Of a stretch of 64,000 bases of DNA, positions 35,279 through 48,300 are shown in pieces. The notes beneath the pieces were generated by a model. It saw only the letters and a list, made by a program, of their open reading frames with translations. It was not told where the DNA came from and searched no databases. A program made the position numbers and the translations under genes. Each line of letters opens with the position of its first letter. Positions within the stretch are counted from its first letter, which is position 1. Source of the stretch: Drosophila persimilis (lineage: Eukaryota > Arthropoda > Insecta > Diptera > Drosophilidae); contig NW_020825338.1 of assembly GCF_003286085.1 (NCBI RefSeq), positions 310,001 to 374,000 on the forward strand, read 5' to 3'.

Positions 35279-38200
35279 TCCGTTTCGAGGCTCTTCATGT
35301 CGTTACTTCATTCTTTTCATTAACAAACAGAAGGAGGAGGAGGAGAACAACGGTGGAAAGGAAGGAAGCACAAGCAGAAGAAGAAGGAGGAGGTGGAGGA
35401 GGAGTAGAAGAGAAACCTGCGCCCCCAACCAGGAAGTCAGCCACGTTGCACACACACACACAGAGGGACACTCATATACTCCACTCGGAGAGGGAGAGAG
35501 CCCGTGGGCACACGAAGAATCCCTCTCGCGTTTGTTTTGTGAGGTTAGGATGCGCTTTAAGAGCGGTTTTCGGGGGGACATGCGGCGGCAGATAGGAACT
35601 CCCCGTGCATTTGGATGAATGATAGAACGAGAGATAGTCGCATATCAGCGGTTGACCCTCCTGTGCATTTTGTGCACCCCGCGATCCTGATGTCCCTTTT
35701 CCGTTACCCTTCCTCCCCAGCACACCATCCGACCGTACTAAATCCACCGCTAAGCTACAGTTTGTGGTTTTTTTTTACATTTTCTTGGATTTTCCTTTTT
35801 GATTTCCCTCTTTCTGACTTTTGGCGCTCCGAGGCATTACACTGAACTACGACCAGAGAAAATGTCCCTATTTAAAATTCGATCTAAAAATGTATGCCAA
35901 TATTAGAGATGATTCGATATCTTTCATATTTAATTCAAATATATTTCCCAAATATTGAGTACTTTATATTTTTTTAAGGGTTTAAGATTTAAGAAGAATC
36001 TTACATTTATGTTGGAATCAAATCTATTTAATCTTTAATTTAAATATGGGTGTGTTTTTCTTTTTACTAAGCCCTGTTTCTCTGCGTGTACATTTCACAG
36101 GAATTTCAATTTTTTAAGGACCAGTACAGAGTGGCTTCTGTCTTCTAAAAAATATTATCTACAAGATTGCAGAGTCTGGCTGCGATCGGTTCATTCGGTT
36201 CGCATCCGCTCTCTTTCACAGAGTAGCTGAGTAGTGGCTGTTGTCGTGTGTCGTGTGTCGCGGTACGTAAGCCGCTTTGCGTTCCACTCCCACCGTTCCT
36301 ACTGCACTACACATCATAGTTGTACTCCATTAGACTTTGCTACAAAAACTGAGCTCATAAAATGGAACATCTTTCCCTTTCCCTTTCGCCTTTGCTTTAT
36401 TTTTTTTCTGGCATTTTACGAGCTTTCTGTGTGAGTTTCTGTGTCAAACATGTGTGAAACAGACCCCACCACCAACCATCCCAAAAAACAAAATCGCCCT
36501 GCCCCACCCTTACCCCTCCCCTCTGCCTACAGCAGCCACCCACCGACTGCCTGCTGTTTCTGCTTCGGCTTCTGGTTCTGCCTCTGGATGCTGTGCATCT
36601 TTTAATTACAAGCCCAAAAAGGGCGGCGGTTGGAGGAGTGTAAAAGATTTGATTTATATGCGAGGACTTGGCATTTATGTTCTCTGGAATTATTTTAATT
36701 TGGTCATGGGAAGAGAGGGAGAGGGAGGGACAGATGCACATACATGCAGAGACAGGGACAGGGGAGGAGAGGGTCTACTGTGTGCAATCTAATTACATCA
36801 GAAGTGGGCCAAAGGTTGGAGGTCAGAAAAGACCGATCAGCCGACTGTAGGGGTTCAATCAGTGATTAAAACATCAGAGAATCAAGAATTGAAAGGGAAA
36901 GTACTCGTAATCGTGATTTCATGGCATTCATTCAAAAAGAGATATCAAAACTAATAAAAGATACACTCAAACGATAGAAAAGCAATTGAAACCCTCTCGA
37001 GGACAGCATTTGACAGCATTGTATTGGTAGAAATACCTGCAGTTCGAAGATACATATATTGTATAGTGGCACTTATCCTGATGTGAGCACCAATCAGCAC
37101 TTTCGGATGAGCGGAATATTCAATATTTGGCCTCTATGGCGATTCGAGCGCTACAACAGGCTCTCCCTAGTTCGTGGCGACTTTCGTTCGGGAGTTAAGT
37201 CCGCATTTCGTTGACCTTCAGATGACCAACATACCACCTCGCACTCTCAGCCATTTTATCTGTATCTGTGTCTCTTCTTCGGATGATTCAACGTGCCCCG
37301 CCCGCTTGGGCTCTTGATAAATAACTGCATTCATGCCTCGAGACCCCCTGCCCCTATGGGAGAGGCTTTTATATGCAAACGAGTCATGACAGAATAAACA
37401 ACTCGCTTGCGAAGAGGCTCCCAATAAAGGGAGATTTTCAGGGGGCAGGGGGGTGGTTGTGATAATTGCCGATAAACAGAGCCGTGCAACAAAATATGGG
37501 GAGAGCTGAAGATCGCCAGCAGACAGAAGCTCCTCCTTTGCACACCCTCTCTGGGGCATGAGCAGGGGGAACACCCTTTTAGTGTAAAGGGTATAGGGTA
37601 TATACCGATCGATGTTTGGTTTTTGTGTTTTTGCTCTTCTTTAACGTATATTTAATGAGGCGAGACATTTTTAATTGAAGCTCAATTAAGCGACAGAGCA
37701 GAGGCCAAAGCAGAAGTAGAGCAGAAGGGCAGCAGGGAAAGCCCAGAGACAGAGACAGTGGCAGCGACAGCGACAGCGACAGCGACAGAGAATAAAAAAG
37801 CACAAGCGCAACTGCAGCAGAAGATAAGGAAGCAACAAAAAACAGAAACAGAAACAGAATCAGCATCAAAATGCAGCTGCAGCCAAAGTCAAAGCCAAAG
37901 CCACGCCAAAGCGGAGACAAATGGAAACGCAGCAACAGAAATGCAAAGCAAAAAGCAGCGCCAGCAGACGAGCAGAGGAGCAGCAGCGTCGTCGGCAGAG
38001 GGTGCGGCAAAAGAATTAGAAAAACAGGCCAAAAAGTTGGAAGTACTTGCCAAACAAAGACGCAGCTGAACAGCAGGCCATCTACTTATGATACACAATA
38101 TAAATAATAATAAATTCGATCTCAAAAATATACTTTGAATAATCCTTTACGGGCATATAGCAAATGAGTGTTAGGGGGCGACTGATAGTTGAAATTCCAT

Positions 38201-39753
38201 CAAATGTAAAACCTTTGATTCACAGCTGTTTTCAATCAGCTGATCGCTTCACACTGTATTACGCTTAATCGCTCATGAGGCAACGCAGCTGCCACCTCGT
38301 TCAGCCAGTGCTTAAGTCCCGGTGACGGTGACACAGCAGCTCAGCTCAGCTCTGCTCTGCCCTGCTCTGCGCCTCTCTTCTGCTGCTCTTCTCCCGCTCT
38401 TCGCTACTCTTTTTTTTTGATGTTGCTTCTGCGGGTTTTTTTGTATTTGTTTTAAAGAAAACCAAATTTAATGAAGCGAAAACACCATTAAAAAATAAGT
38501 AAAAGTAAAAGAAAAGAGTGAAAATTAAAATCAACATAAATGTTGAAGAGATAGGCGCTCATACGTGTGTGTGTATGTGTGTGGGTGTGTGGGTGTGGGT
38601 GGGACGTGGAGCCGCCCCCACATCAAAACCGCTTTTCACACGAAAATTTCACGGGGGCCTAAGCTCTCGAAGGGAAGGAAAAATCCGGCTTGAAGACTTT
38701 ACATGCTCTAAGCTGAATCTCAGATGCTCTAACCCCCAAGCGTCTGACAGGCGATTTATATCCCGAGAATTTCCAATATTCGGAAAACAATGGCGCATAT
38801 TTGTGGGAAAAGGGCTAAAGTGGTCTCTTTACTGTCCATAAATTGAGTGAAAATCCGAAAGGAAAACGATGTAATCGCATAAGCAAAACCAGAGGAAGAA
38901 TTTAAATGAATTATATTTGCGCAATTATTGAAAAATTCACTTAGAAAACGGAGAAGAGGCAAAGAGCGGGGTAGCGGGGTAGCGGGTGGGTGTGTGGGTC
39001 GTGTGGTAACTGCTGAAAAAGGCGAACCGTCATGCGGTGTAAATATTTGCGTAATGCCACAAAAAGCAACAGAAAAGCAGAGCAGACCAACAAAAACATA
39101 CTCAAAAAATAAACAAGAAAGTAAGACTACCTTTCGTAGGGGGGCACCGACACTATAAATACCCTCGAAGCATCGCTAAACTCATGAGGAAAACCAAAAG
39201 AAAACTCCAGATTGGGGGCTTTTAAATACACAAAAATAATGAATAAAATAGAATTAACTTTGCTTCAAGCGTAAATATTTTAGGATATATGTTTAATCTA
39301 TAAATGCATAGATTTATTTTAAATATGAAATATATTTATTAGACTTTGACTGTGACTTTTATAAATTTCCACTCTCTCTGTGAAAATTTATTGGTATTAT
39401 ATGGTATTATATGGATCAATCCCAGCCTCACCATCATACCCCTAGTCCAGGGCATCAAAAAGTGCAAACAAAGAGTGTGAGAAAGTGTGTGGCAGAGCCA
39501 AAAGTTGAAAGGAATGAAAAATTATTAAAAATTATAATTAAATGTGATAAAATTTTCGTAAATACTCGTAAATAAACCGAAAGTCATTAACGACGCAACG
39601 AAAAAATATATATATATATGTATATTTGAAAAAAGGAAGCACATAAAAATATAAAAAAAAGAAGATGAAGAAATTGCAAGGCAGAAAGCGGGAGAAATGA
39701 AAGAGCACAACAGCAAAACAGCAAAAGCAAATAAAACAATTATAACAAACGGC

Positions 39754-39754
<1 letters not shown>

Positions 39755-39807
<53 letters not shown>
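39755..39807. repeat. (GA) microsatellite, about 26 units
   Basis: The longest uninterrupted GA tract in the window. It is also a potential GAGA-factor binding platform. Confidence 0.97.
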
Positions 39808-39810
<3 letters not shown>

Positions 39811-40795
39811 AGAGAGGGAGCGAGCGAGTGGGAGAGTGAGAAAAACAACTCAAGGTGTAAGAACCAGTCTCTCGTCTCATTCAATTTGTTTTCTCACTTT
39901 CTGCAACATTTTCTGAATGAGTTCCCAAAACAAAAGTAAAACTTTGACTCTGGAATTCGGCTGAAAATATTTGCTAGCCTTTAAGGAAAGTCTTTGCAAG
40001 GATGAAGCGAGATTTGAAGGACAGTTTGTAGCTAGGATACAAAAGGCCGAGTCGGAGAAAAGAAGACTTTTTGGGAGCTTTTTCCGAATCCAATTTCTTA
40101 ATCACTTTCCGTGCCTCTCGTGTCGCAATGGAGAGCTCCCTTTGGCATTCGCCTTTGGATTTCTCGAGGGTTAAGATCCAGTTATTTACAGCTTTATTTT
40201 TCATCTAATCTGTCAAACTGTCGGCAGTCCCACCGTTCTTGTTCAACTTTAATAAGCAAAATATCTATATAGATTTCGCGACTTAACAAATAATAATAAG
40301 TAGCTCTTCCCACTCCCCATTCCCCTCCCTCTTCGTCACGCTCAGCTGCGACTGAAATTAAAAATCGAAAAGCAAAAGCAAAAGGAAAGCGACAAAAAAA
40401 GAGCCAAAAGGTAAAAACAACAGCAAATGGAAAATTCAGCATCGGTTTTTCTCGACTACGATTACGTTAAATGAATATAAAAGAGGTAGAGAGAGGGAGG
40501 GAGGGGGCAATAAAGAGCCCAACAGAAGTAAACAAAAATTACGGCATTAAAATTAACAAACGCGAAGAAAATGCAGAAAAATAGGTGGGAATGCGGGAGT
40601 ATGTAGGTGCGGTTGGCTTTCCCAATGATGATGACCCAACGGTCCCCACCACTCACCCACTCATCCACTGAATCGTTGAATCGTACCCTGGCGCCACGAG
40701 GGTATTATGATTTCCAGCAGACATTTGCATCGTAAGGAGGGCACATCCCCAGAGAGTAAACACATACATGTGCAAGAATCAAAGGGCATCTGTAG

Positions 40796-41287
40796 TCGTC
40801 TAGTCGAAATATATAGCAACAAGAGAAGATCGAAATAAAGACAAGAAGCTACACCGCAAACTCGAGTCGAGCTTTGCATTTGCTGAGAGCCGAGGAGGGC
40901 AAGCGCCCGAATGTTGTTGCTGCTGCGAGAGAGCCAACGAAGACGGAGCAGTGGGAACTGCTGCGAGAGAGCGATAGAACAAAGAGCAGTAGGCATCGCT
41001 GAGAGAGAGAGAGGGAGCGCAACAGAATGCAGAAATTGCAAGAGCATGCATTGCGAGAGAGGAGCAAAGCTCGTGGATAAAATGCAGATCAAGAGATAAG
41101 ACAATTGCGACTGCGCCCAAGGCACAATGGAAACGAAGTGGAAGCAGAGAAGCGCCAAATGGATATTTCTGAACAGAAACAATTCGATAGTCGATTCGAT
41201 AGCGCAATAGTTCCTCAGATTTTAGGGCTAAAGCTCTTCGGATCATTTTGGGAAACCAATCCAATCCACGAGAGTAACCGAAGGTCC
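40796..41287. repeat. Dispersed repeat, copy 2 (family unknown)
   Basis: Second copy of the repeat at 4348-4830, about 36.4 kb away in the same orientation. It has the same block order and an additional GAGAGAG-rich insertion near 41000-41025. The matching edges are CGTC[CT]AGTC on the left and CCGAAGGT on the right. All long frames across it are shadows. Confidence 0.9.
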
Positions 41288-43325
41288 TACCTATTGTTTC
41301 CCTCTCACCTTTCTATCCATTCATAACTTCTAGACTTTTCACAGACTCTGCTGCAGATCGGATCACTATATCATAGAACTTCAATGGGAAGCAATTATTT
41401 CCAAAGATGATATCATCTGTTTAGCTCCGATAAGAAACATGAATGTGCCAGGGTACCTAAAGCACCGTTAGCCCACTGAGATATGTACCGAATCAAAAGG
41501 TTATCGCAGCAGCAGCCTACAATCCACCCACAAACAGAAGCACAGTCGGGGATTCCCACAGAGAAACGAGAAAGGGGCACCCCGGATAGGAAGAAACAAA
41601 AGAACAAAAGAAGATAAAGAAAAAACAAGTTAAGGAAGCTGCGATAAAATGCATCAGAACAGTTGATGCAGAAAGTTGATGAACCAAAGAAAGAAAAAAA
41701 AGAATATAAAAGAGATGAACAAAATGCCGTTTGCGCTCGATGGAGCCCGTTATAGATGATGAATAGAATCCTAGGGATCTAGAGAGATCATCTGCTAAAA
41801 ATGCCACATGGAACACCTGGGATATGGATATCCAATGGATATAATTAATTAAAATATCCTCCGTATTATTCGGAAACTTCGTATGCAAATCAAATATACT
41901 TTTGCAATGAAATTGTTAATCGGAGAAATTGATTGGCATTGTTGGGGGGAATTTTTTCAATAACTTTTAATCAATCAACTGATTAAAGTGGAGAGCTTTT
42001 ACTTTACTTTATTGAAAAGCAGCCTAATGGAGTCCCTCGTCCCCGACCGATGCATCGCCCCGACCAATAGTATACCCAATTAGGTCTATAGATACTTATG
42101 TGTGCGGACGTGGATGTGGATGTGGATGTGTGGATCTGGATGTGTGGGAGGCAAAGTGAGTGCAATTAAAAGTTTACATTGCCCAATCGTCCTTTCAGGG
42201 CGGCCCAAACAAACAGAAAGCAGAGACACTCGAATGCACAGCACAGAACAGCACACACACACACGCACACACGCACGCACGCACACATCCGAGCAGACAA
42301 AGAGCTTAAGCAAACAAATTTGCCGAGCGCAAACTTTTGCCACTGACTGTGCAACTGGTTGGCAGTGACTGTGTGCGTGCGTGTGTGTGTGTAGTATTTG
42401 GCATGGAATTCTGTGGGGGGGCATCTCTGTAGCCCAATGCACATGTTTTGTCCTTTTCTTGCACTTTATTTTGCCTGAAATTTATGTCAAATTAATTACG
42501 AAGATGCTTTCGCACGAGAAAGAGTAAGAGCCGCACGACAGTAGAGATACCCTTCAGTCATTGTGGGATTCCACATACCCTTTAAAGGTTTATAACAACT
42601 TTTCTTGAGTGTTGCACGAACACAACATACCCCTCGTTGCACTTGAATGCTGGGTAGCAAAACTGTAACAGAACGAGGCAGCAGATGCCTCTTTGTTTGG
42701 GTGGTCCCCACGGGGGGTGGGGGTACTCGTGGTGGGGACCACTTAAACTTCGATTTAAAAGAGCGAGGCATGCCCCCTCAGCCCATCTCCCTCTCACCCG
42801 CTCGTTTGTCAATTGTCATACAATTTGCGGCGACTGTTATTATAACGGTGAACAAACAAACCGTCAGACAAACCGACAGAAAGACAGCCAGACAGACAGA
42901 CAGACAGACATACAACAATTGGGACAAAGAGCTGAACAACATAATTACCACATAATTATATAAGTATGGGGTGCCACGCCACCCCCACTCCGCCCCTCCC
43001 CTAATGCTGCTCTTCTTTGGAGCAACGACAACAACTACAGAAACAACAGCCACAATAAAAAAGAAGACAACAACAAAAATTACATCAAAACGAAAGTTTT
43101 TGCTTCGCTTTGATACAACAATTTCTTCATTTTTTTTTTTGCGCTCTTCCACCGCGAGGGTTAATGAATTTTAGGGCGAGGCTTGAGACGCATCCCCGAG
43201 ATTGCCCGCAAAAATGTTCCCATAAGCGAATGGACACAATTGATACACGAATGCAACGAACGGAGACCATTCGGCAACGATCGGAGAAATCGTTCATTTC
43301 AATATTATTTGAAATCTATTAATGT

Positions 43326-43520
43326 TAATTTTTAATTTATTATTTTTAATTTATTATTTATTATTTTTAATTTATTATTTATTATTTTTAATTTATTATT
43401 TATTATTTTTAATTTATTATTTATTATTTTTAATTTATTATTGATTATTTTTAATTTATTATTTATTATTTTTAATTTATTATTTTTTATTTTTAATTTA
43501 TTATTTTTCATTTATTATTT
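43326..43520. repeat. 21-bp AT minisatellite
   Basis: About nine units of a 21-bp TTTTTAATTTATTATTTATTA-type repeat, regular in the centre and decaying at the right end. Confidence 0.9.
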
Positions 43521-44514
43521 TATCAGCCTTATATTTAGTCGAGTTATTGCTTGATTTATTATCACCGTTACTTATTAATTGTCAAATTGATTTAGTTTAT
43601 TAATTAATTATTCAATATCTCAGTACGCATTACTGGAAACCCAGTTGGAAATTCCCATTAGCACGTGAAGCTGGGAATCGATCGATCCGCAAGGGTATCT
43701 CAGACTTCGGTTAGGCTTTCTTTGTGGCGTTTTTCAAAGCTTTCAATCGGTCAACCCTTAAGCACCTCCCGCCCCTTACAGTCGCCAGTTTAGACAGGAA
43801 AAAATCTCAACAATTGCATGAGACATGGTCTGGTAGACGGGAACGGAGGGGGGAGGGACCTAGTCCGGATCCGAACTCGTATCCGAATCCGTCTCCGACT
43901 CCGGCAGAGACTCGAAAACATTCCATGGGAATGCCAAATGCTTGGCCCGCACGCAAACTGCAAATAACTCAAATATTTAGTTGAACAATGAACAGACAAA
44001 AGCCAGAGACAGGGAGAGGGACAGGCAGGGCCTCGGGCGGGGGCGGGGTAAATAGGGGCTGAAAGAATCTATGCCACTTACCCCAATTAGGGGAAGCGAC
44101 TGTTGGGAGGGCTCCCATCGGAGCGGCGGATGAGCGGGAGAAGCGCCACCAGAAAGCAGGCCTAGGAAAGAGTCTAGGCAAATGTTGCATCAATCAGCAA
44201 TTCGTTGGAGAATTTTTACATCAGAAAGCTCGAATTAATTTTAAATTAAAGTTGAAACGAAGGTCAAAGTCAAAGGTTGGAAAAACACCTCTGGAGAATG
44301 TCACCTGAGAGAAAACTAGAGGATGAGAGGGATATATCCCCAGGTTGGGATTATTTTGCATTAAAAAAGAGGTCTTTCGTTCACAGAGTCCCCATAGATT
44401 GGGACAATCGGTAGCCCTCTGTGAATTCTAATCCATTCAGATCACGCACATAAAAAGTCTTGTACTGTGGATCAGTGATCATAGAATGTTATCTATAACT
44501 CGACAATCTATAAT

Positions 44515-44680
44515 TCAGTAGTCGATAATAGACAATTCGATAATCGTAATATATGGATACTCAATACTCTATAAATCTAGAATCACACTTCCAATAACCT
44601 ATAATAATTGACGATTCGATACTGATAATCTCGATCGATCGATAAATCTCGATGAATCGATGCATCGATAACCAATCGTT
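44515..44680. promoter_or_regulatory. CGATAA/ATCGAT-rich cluster
   Basis: Repeated TCGATAAT, CGATTCGATA, TCGATCGATCGATAAA and GATGCATCGATAA words occur in 165 bp. These are possible BEAF-32/DREF-type sites or a decayed repeat. Confidence 0.3.
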
Positions 44681-45303
44681 GGAATGCAAATAAGTATAGA
44701 TTTATTATCATTATTTGGGACCATAGATCAGGTTTTGAATGGGTCAATCATTCATTCATTCATCCACTATTCCCAGGCTGATTCATCAAGAGATTCCCCG
44801 TACTGGGGCGTACCCCTCCCCCTCCCCGTCATTATGCCTCATGCAAATATCATTGTCCGCCCGCCAGGTGTCGCCAATGGCCGCAGCATGAAAACGATGA
44901 TGATGCTAATTTCAATTTGAAATTTTTCGAATACATTCAACTTGTGCCGCCGCTGCTGCTGCTGCTGCTGCTACTGCTGTTGGCCATTTCCGTTTCTTGT
45001 TTATGGGCCTCCCCTGGTCCCCTGCCCCGTACTCACTCGCTTCCCATCATAATGCACTTGGCCAAAAAGCGGCTGGCTGGCAACAGTCAGAAAGAGACAC
45101 ATTCGAGGCAGCAGGGAGGAGGTGGAGGCAGAGGCAGAACCGAAGGCAAACCACAGCAGAACTGAGTCACAAACACAAGACTCGATTCGGAGAGGGAGAT
45201 CAATATTCATGAATCATGCCACTGGCATGCATCTGGTTAGAAATGCGGGAACTCTTATATTGAAAGAGGGAGCTGGGGCACAGCAAGAGGTGGGCTTTTG
45301 GAG

Positions 45304-45340
45304 CCCGAGTCCGAGTCTGAGTCCGAGTCCGAGTCCGAGC
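45304..45340. repeat. GAGTCC hexamer repeat
   Basis: About six units with one T variant. Confidence 0.9.
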
Positions 45341-48300
45341 CATTGGGTGCCGGTCTTTATGAGTTAAGCACCATTCTTTTGGTTGACAAAAACTCGGAAC
45401 TCGTTTCAATTCGATTCGACCGAACTGCCTGCCGCCCTCCCCTCGCTGCCTCGCCGCCTCAACTTCTCATTTCCCATTTCCCGATTTCTCATTTCGGTTT
45501 CATGGCATACACCTCGCCGTTGTATTGGCTATACCTTTGGCTTTTGCTTTTGCTGCTGTTGTGTGCTGTGTTTTGGGCTATTAGCTAATCGCCGGGCCAA
45601 CATCCATCATCGATACCGAGTACCAAAGCACATGGAACATGGCAGGCGGCCACAACTGAAACCCAAATTGATAAACGATAACGAAAAAGAGAACAAAGAG
45701 CAAAGAAGAACGAAGCTGGGGATACCCTTGCGTTTCCTTTAAAAAGCAGAAGGTCGAGGGTTGAGGGATTCGGAAAGTGTTGCTATGGAGATGCCGTTGG
45801 GGAGAGGAAGAAAGGCTTTCTTGAAGGAAAATACGATACAAATATAGTGGATCCGATTCCAGACATAGCCAGGACTAAGGCCAGTCCATGGATTACAATG
45901 GATAACAGACAATAGCAGCAGAATGGTAGGACCTCCGCAATCCGTCTAATCATCTTGTATTATTATGGTATTTTCTTTTTGTATGGCATTTGTTTCGAAT
46001 GTTTTGCTGTATTTTTTTAATTTTTCTGGTATTTTTCTGGTATTTTCTGGTATTTTTCTGGTATTTTTTCGGGTATTTAAGAGTTTTGTATAGTATTTCT
46101 GGTTCGTGAGAACATTAATGTAATTTCAAGTAAAAAACCAAATGATAATCACCACGTTCGAATCGTCGTACTCCCCTGTCCGTGAGGGTATTCAGCGATA
46201 GAATGGAAAGTAACGCAAAAAGACAAAATACAATGTTGAAACATTAAAGCCAGCACACATGAGGCTCATTAGAGTGGGGCGATGATGATGGTGGTGGCGG
46301 TGGCGGTGGTGGTGGTGGTGGGGTTGCACATTCAATGCAAACAAAAGCCAGGTAACAGGTAACTCTTTTATTTTTTATTTTTTCCATTTTTTGTCTTTGT
46401 CAACAGTTTTGTGTGCGATAAGATTTTTGGGGTTTTTGTCTCTCGTCGATTCGCTTTTTGTTGCAGTTGATTGTGGATTGGGGTTGGCCGCTGCGGTGCG
46501 GTGGCAACCATTATCACAAATTATGCATGTGCTCCACTTCTGGCCATCTCCCCGTCCCACACCGCCACCGTCTACGGCTCTCGGACTCATTATTTCTGCT
46601 GTTATTAGTATTATCAGAGCGGGTTCTGGCCAGGGCTGGCAGGAGCGAATTCGGTCAGAGTTGAGCGGAGATTGTCTGTGCAACAAATGTGTGCTGTGTG
46701 TGTGTGTTTGAAGTGGCAGGAAACCGAAAATCAAGGGGACGAAAGGCTACCAAAAGACCCCCTGGTATAGGGAATCTGCTGAGACAGTTGCAGAGATATG
46801 AAAGGTAAAAGCAGTTTGGTGGTTCGATAGAGAATTTCAAGAACAAATCTCTGCAAGGGATAGTCCCCACCTCAGAAAAGAGATCAAGTCTGAATGGAAA
46901 AGGGAAGCAGATGAAAGAAAAACAGGATCGAATAAGAATATAAATGGGAGAGAGACACATAGTCGAACATCTGTTTTACAAAGTTTTCTATACAGCGATT
47001 GATCGTTCTCCACAGATTAAATATCTCCCAAAGATAAGATGAATTGAGACAGATAATATGTTCGATTACGAGCTATAAAGCGATGGAATATTTATAGAAT
47101 ATAATGTGCGAATGTTTAAGTTTCATTTTTTCGTTAGAATTAAGTTTCCTTGGGGACTTGGGTTCGTTTATCTTGGGCGAAATTTCCACACTTAAATTGG
47201 CAAATTATGAGAAATTATAGTTTCAGCTTAATTGGAATATACATCGGATAAGGCGGGGATGGGCGGGGCTTTGGATAATGGATGGGGCGGGGCAGAAAGC
47301 GGAGATTGTCGGAGGATGGATGTCAAGGATAAACGAAGGAGGTATGAAAATTCAAATAAATTATAGCATACGCCAAGGCGCCATAAAACACAAAAGCAAT
47401 AAAAAGTAAGCGAGCGAAAGGTGCAGGACATACACCTGCCCCCTCGAGCCATGCGCCACCCGCCACCCGACACCCGCCAACCGCCAACCGCCCCCTTGCC
47501 CCATTCCCATTGCCGCCACGCCACCATCAAGTGGCCGCAATTAAGTGGCAAGGTGGCAAAAGAAGCGAAGGGAAACAAGATGAAGTAGCCCACAGCGACA
47601 AGACAATGGGCCACCCACAAGGGGGGAGAAAACAGGAGAGAACAGGAACAGGAACAAGAGGAGGAGCAGGGCAGGAGGCGGCATCTGTCAACAGCGTGGC
47701 AGGCAAAAGGAAAAAAAAAACAGGACACTGGTACATAGAAGGCGATCAGAGCACGATACAAATAGAGAGAGCAAGGGATGCCGCGTACTCGTATCTCCTC
47801 TCTTTCTCTGCGAGGGAAAAAGAGAGCTTGCAATCCCTGCATTATCTGAAGACCCTTTTGCTCCCAACTTCATGAATGCTCGGGCATTCACGTCGACTGC
47901 GCAGTGGCGCGGAGATCAAAGCTCGGGCCCGAGAATGCAAAAACAAAATGCCCACGGTGTGTGGAGGCAGTGCGTGGACGCAGATCGACTCGTTGCAAAC
48001 GGCTGTTTCTCTTGTTTCTTACCGTCTTGATATAGAAGCCAGGGGATCTGCTTTATTTTTTTGGCTTTTTTAGTAATATCCGTGAAGAGGGTATACAAAA
48101 ACCTAAGCAAATTCATTTGACATTTCGCCTGAAGATACGTGTACCGGATGATTATTGCCTGGAACAAGTCTTCTGGCCGTACACCTTTTCTTCCTTCTGC
48201 CCTGCACTGCCCTCTCCTTTCCTTTCTTTCTATTGCCCCCCTCTCTATCGCTCTTTCCATCCTTCTGCAGTCTTTTTGTACACCCAATACTCATTTTCGT

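Larger units (their letters stand above)
31897..40795. other. Non-coding spacer to the right of the retrotransposon
   Basis: Begins with a GGAACGGTGGG-like degenerate repeat (31905-32050) continuing the sequence left of the insertion. It then holds hexamer repeats, an ATACCC/GGGTAT inverted pair (about 33318-33391), CA/GT tracts, the 35134-35278 inverted repeat, a possible initiator plus splice donor (36191-36265), GACAGC repeats near 37760-37790 and the long GA tract. No supported gene. Confidence 0.55.

Noticed and set aside
37758..38069. 103-codon plus-strand ORF rich in A, T, Q and K
   Set aside because: Starts at GTG and arises from GACAGC and CAG repeats.
43326..43520. Regular short repeat that could be taken for a CRISPR array
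   Set aside because: The units are AT-only tandem copies with no unique spacers, in a eukaryotic genome.
47228..47842. 204-codon minus-strand ORF with ATG
   Set aside because: Content follows GTGGCGG and TCCTG simple repeats; several shadow frames are equally long.
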